From Alphaproteobacteria bacterium (GTDB lineage Bacteria > Pseudomonadota > Alphaproteobacteria > UBA8366), in contig JAJFJD010000012.1 in the NCBI GenBank assembly GCA_021774335.1, forward strand, positions 1 to 64,000: a stretch of 64,000 nucleotides of DNA, in the 5' to 3' direction. Below the pieces are notes generated by a model. The model did no database searches and was not told the DNA's origin. It was given only the letters and a program-made list of their open reading frames with translations. This document shows, piece by piece, positions 61,281 through 64,000 of the stretch. Both the position numbers and the translations under genes were made by a program. Each line of letters starts with the position of its first letter. The first letter of the stretch is position 1.

Positions 61281-62123
61281 TTACTGACTTTGCGCGGCTG
61301 TGGCGAGTATCCGCCGTGCCGACCGGACAATCGATTCATTCACCATGCGGCCGTCCAGCCGGGCAATCCCGACCGTATCCGCCTCGGCGGTGGCAATGAT
61401 TTGTCGGGCCTGTTCGACCTCTTCGGGTGTTGGTGTCAGGGCGGCGTGGACCGGGGCGACATGCGCCGCTTCGTACGAGATTTTGCCGGTGAATCCCATG
61501 CCGACGACACGGTTCAGTTCTTCCAGAAATCCAGCATCATCATGGGGATCAAACCACGCCCCATCCATCGCGTCGATATCTGCTTCCTTGGCTGCATTCA
61601 CGATCCGGCTGCGCCCGTAGATGAGCGCATCCCATTCCCGATTGCTGCCGATTTCGGCGCTGTAGTCCGCGGTGCCGAAGATCAGGCACGTCAGTTCCGG
61701 CGCCGCCACGGCAATTTCGTCGACCCGGCGTAAGCCTTCGGGACTCTCGATGAGCGCCAGGATTTCGACGTCGGGCCGGTTCGGGCGCAATACGTCGGCA
61801 ACCTGCATCACGTCTTCGGCGCAAGTCACTTTCGGCAGGATGATGCCGTCCGGTGGGGTCTCTGAGTCGATAACGGCCAACACGTCGCGCAGACCATCTG
61901 CCGTTCGGGGGCTGTTAACCCGCAGTATACGGCGGCAATCTGCGTTGCCTTTGAACATATCGAAAACCGTGGCGCGAGCCTCGGCCTTACGGTCGACGGC
62001 GGTGCCGTCTTCGAGGTCGGCGCAGACCATATCCGCACCGCTTTCCAACAATGCGCGAAACGCATCTGGGCTGAGCGCCGATGTCATCAAGAGGCTTCGT
62101 CGCAGAACAACCCGGTCGGTCAT
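61281..62123 (-). CDS. CoA-ester lyase (HpcH/HpaI, CitE-like)
   Basis: 280 residues, TIM-barrel lyase: RRSLLMTSALSPDAFRALLES, DMVCADLEDGTAVDRKAEAR with the metal-binding acidic residues, LALIESPEGLRRVDEIA, and GTADYSAEIG. Members cleave citramalyl-, malyl- or beta-methylmalyl-CoA to a short acyl-CoA and pyruvate or glyoxylate. With the MaoC hydratase next to it this predicts a hydratase/lyase pair. Confidence 0.88.
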   Translation of the reverse strand: MTDRVVLRRSLLMTSALSPDAFRALLESGADMVCADLEDGTAVDRKAEARATVFDMFKGNADCRRILRVNSPRTADGLRDVLAVIDSETPPDGIILPKVTCAEDVMQVADVLRPNRPDVEILALIESPEGLRRVDEIAVAAPELTCLIFGTADYSAEIGSNREWDALIYGRSRIVNAAKEADIDAMDGAWFDPHDDAGFLEELNRVVGMGFTGKISYEAAHVAPVHAALTPTPEEVEQARQIIATAEADTVGIARLDGRMVNESIVRSARRILATAAQSQ

Positions 62124-62154
62124 GCGCTTTGCGTTTCTTTGTTGGGACTGCCGG

Positions 62155-63342
62155 TCAGTAGGATCGCGGCATGCCCAAGATGTGCTGGCCGATATAGGCC
62201 AGGATCATATTGGTCGAAATCGGCGCGGTCCGGAATATGCGGGCTTCCCGCCATTTTCGCTCCACGTCGTATTCCCGGGCAAAGGCGAATCCGCCATGGG
62301 TCGTGAAACAGGCTTCACCGCAGGCCCAGGCAGCCTCGCCCGACAGATGCTTGGCCATATTGGCTTCGGCGCCGCAAGGTTCGCCGGCATCGAACAGGGC
62401 GGCCGCCTTGCGCGCCATCATGTCGGCGCCCTGGTATTCGGCATAGGCCTTGGCGATCGGGAACTGAATGCCCTGATACTGACCGATCGGATTGCCGAAG
62501 ACGACGCGTTCCTTGGAATACTCGACCGCCTTGTTGACGAAGAATTTGCAGTCGCCAAGTGCTTCGGCGGAGATCAGGATGCGTTCCGCATTCATACCGT
62601 CGAGGATATAGCGGAACCCTTTGCCTTCCTCGCCGATCAAGCTATTTCCGGGAATCCATAGGTTGTCGAAGAACACCTCGGTGGTGTTGTGATTGATCAT
62701 CGCGTCCAGTGGCTGGATGTCGCATCCGTTGCCGCGGGCTTCGCGCAGATCGACGAGGAAACAGGACAGGCCGTCGCTGCGCTTCTTCGTCTGGTCCGCC
62801 GGCGTGGTGCGCGCAAGCAGCAGCATCAGGTCGGAGTGCAGTGCGCGGCTGGTCCATACCTTTTGTCCGTTGATGCGATAGCCGTCGCCGTCTTTTTCTG
62901 CGCGGGTTTTGAGCTGCGTGGTATCGGAGCCGGTCGTCGGCTCGGTGACACCGAAGGCCTGCAGGCGCAATTCCCCGGACGCGATCTTCGGCAGATACTC
63001 CTGTTTCTGTTCTGTGCTGCCGTGCCGCAAGACCGTGCCCATCGTATACATCTGGGCATGAACGGCGCCTGCGCTGCAGCCGCTCTCGTGAATGGTTTCC
63101 AGGATGACCGAGCCCGCACGGATCGGCAGGCCCGCGCCGCCGTATTCTTCCGGAATCAGCGCACCCAGAAAGCCGGATTCGGTCAGCGTCTTGACGAATT
63201 CCGTTGGATAGCTGCCGTCTACATTCTGGTCTTCCAGTCCGCGCCAGTACTCGCCTGGAAAATCGGCACACAGTTTTTTCACGGCATCCCGGAGTTCCGG
63301 ATAATCCTCGCCGATCGCAATGACGGTTTCGGTATCGCTCAT
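62155..63342 (-). CDS. Acyl-CoA dehydrogenase
   Basis: 395 residues. FAD-contact segment AFGVTEPTTGSDTTQLKTR and GQKVWTSRALHSDLML are typical. The usual YEGT glutamate near the C-terminus is not present (the motif reads RTAPISTNM); instead a Glu lies in DGMNAERILIS, the helix-G position used by isovaleryl-CoA dehydrogenase. It is a tandem paralogue of the gene at 63363, with an identical C-terminal ending LGMPRSY. Confidence 0.9.
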   Translation of the reverse strand: MSDTETVIAIGEDYPELRDAVKKLCADFPGEYWRGLEDQNVDGSYPTEFVKTLTESGFLGALIPEEYGGAGLPIRAGSVILETIHESGCSAGAVHAQMYTMGTVLRHGSTEQKQEYLPKIASGELRLQAFGVTEPTTGSDTTQLKTRAEKDGDGYRINGQKVWTSRALHSDLMLLLARTTPADQTKKRSDGLSCFLVDLREARGNGCDIQPLDAMINHNTTEVFFDNLWIPGNSLIGEEGKGFRYILDGMNAERILISAEALGDCKFFVNKAVEYSKERVVFGNPIGQYQGIQFPIAKAYAEYQGADMMARKAAALFDAGEPCGAEANMAKHLSGEAAWACGEACFTTHGGFAFAREYDVERKWREARIFRTAPISTNMILAYIGQHILGMPRSY

Positions 63343-63362
63343 GGTTTTCCCTATGGGGCTTA

Positions 63363-64000
63363 TCAGTAGGACCGCGGCATGCCGAGAACATGCTGGCCGA
63401 TAAAGTTCATGATCATGTTGGGGGCAACCGGCGCATTACGCGACAGCCTGCATTCACGCCATTTGCGTTCCACATCATACTCGCGGGCAAAGGCGAACCC
63501 GCCGAAGGTGGTGAAGCACGCCTCGGCGCAGGCCCAAGCTGCATCGCCCGACAGGTATTTACCGATATTCGCTTCTGCGCCGCAGGGCACGCCTGCATCG
63601 AACATGGCGGTCGCCTTCTGGACCATCAGGTCGGCGGCTTCCAGTTGCGCATAGGCGCTGGCGATCGGGAATTGAATGCCCTGGTTCTGGCCGATCGGGC
63701 GGTCGAATACCACGCGTTCATTTGCATAGTCGACCGCCTTCTTGACGAAATAGCGGCCGTTGCCGATGGCCTCGCTCGATACCAGGCAGCGTTCCGCATT
63801 CATGCCGTCGAGGATGTAGCGAAAGCCTTTGCCTTCTTCACCGATCAAGCTAGTCGCGGGAATTTTAAGGTCGTCGAAAAAGACCTCGGTCGTGTTGTGG
63901 TTCACCATGGCGTCGATGGGGCGAATTTCCAGCCCGTTGCCTTTGGCTTCCCGCATGTCGATCAGAAAGGTGGAAATGCCGTCGGTCCGGCGCTTCGATT
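63363..64000 (-). CDS. Acyl-CoA dehydrogenase (5' end outside window)
   Basis: The C-terminal 212 residues are visible; the start lies beyond the right edge. It is closely similar to the protein encoded at 62155 (NHNTTEVFFDDLKIP, EEGKGFRYILDGMNAER, REYDVERKWRE, LGMPRSY). The glutamate is again at the helix-G position, and the C-terminal motif reads RNAPVAPNM. Twenty bases separate it from the next gene, so the two are in one operon and arose by duplication. Confidence 0.88.
   Translation of the reverse strand, partial: SKRRTDGISTFLIDMREAKGNGLEIRPIDAMVNHNTTEVFFDDLKIPATSLIGEEGKGFRYILDGMNAERCLVSSEAIGNGRYFVKKAVDYANERVVFDRPIGQNQGIQFPIASAYAQLEAADLMVQKATAMFDAGVPCGAEANIGKYLSGDAAWACAEACFTTFGGFAFAREYDVERKWRECRLSRNAPVAPNMIMNFIGQHVLGMPRSY

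Noticed and set aside
1..64000. CRISPR array or regularly spaced repeats
   Set aside because: No series of short direct repeats with even spacers was seen anywhere in the window.

Overview
The window looks like the chromosome of an alphaproteobacterium, most likely a free-living, possibly marine member of the Rhodospirillales or a near relative. This is inferred from gene content (DUF6165 next to a family-9 glycosyltransferase, MlaC, DUF2333, an LpoA-like lipoprotein, many CaiB-type CoA-transferases, MmgE/PrpD proteins and TauD dioxygenases) and from GC-rich coding sequence. No rRNA, tRNA, CRISPR array or intact insertion sequence was found. Both ends cut a gene.

Region 1 (1-23.4 kb) is mostly core or housekeeping. 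It has a Sel1-repeat protein, a four-gene GldA/GldF/GldG/DUF4340 ABC system and a TauD dioxygenase. A small phage-like control island follows (7.1-9.5 kb: XRE repressor divergent from short ORFs and a DUF6362 protein). Then come a LysR regulator, cytochrome c', DM13 protein, a membrane protein with a superinfection-immunity domain, a degenerate nuclease-fold protein, DUF6165/GT9, MlaC, a threonine synthase/MmgE pair, an MlaF-like ATPase, a class IV aminotransferase and a PaaI thioesterase.

Region 2 (about 23.65-34.73 kb) is a defective prophage with podovirus-type head genes related to the Bordetella BPP-1 module. It holds a 5'-truncated portal gene, a Bbp19-like protein, a scaffold, a misplaced C-terminal terminase fragment, the major capsid protein, a probable decoration protein, a very large virion protein and an overlapping spanin pair. 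Integrase, tail genes and a complete terminase are missing. Two toxin/immunity-like loci sit inside it. One is a lytic-transglycosylase-like protein with a small membrane protein (25.2-26.8 kb). The other is the large virion protein, which carries a polymorphic-toxin-like C-terminus, followed by a DUF7660 immunity candidate, an orphan PBECR-like nuclease module and a decayed partial copy of the virion gene (30.2-34.4 kb). This is the most unusual part of the window.

Region 3 (34.8-44.1 kb) has an LpoA-like lipoprotein and then a co-directional cluster: aldo/keto reductase, class III aminotransferase, TPR protein, carbamoyltransferase, and a TPR/2OG-Fe(II) oxygenase. It suggests an uncharacterised modification or biosynthetic pathway.

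Region 4 (44.1-64 kb) is catabolic. It contains a CoA-transferase, MDR reductase, acyl-CoA ligase and thioesterase run; a DUF4392/DUF2333 pair; a second MmgE/PrpD; divergent paralogous TauD dioxygenases; tandem MDR oxidoreductases; an MFS transporter and an EgtD-like methyltransferase. It ends in a six-gene operon (three acyl-CoA dehydrogenases, CoA-ester lyase, MaoC hydratase, CoA-transferase) suited to degrading a branched or dicarboxylic acid through CoA esters.
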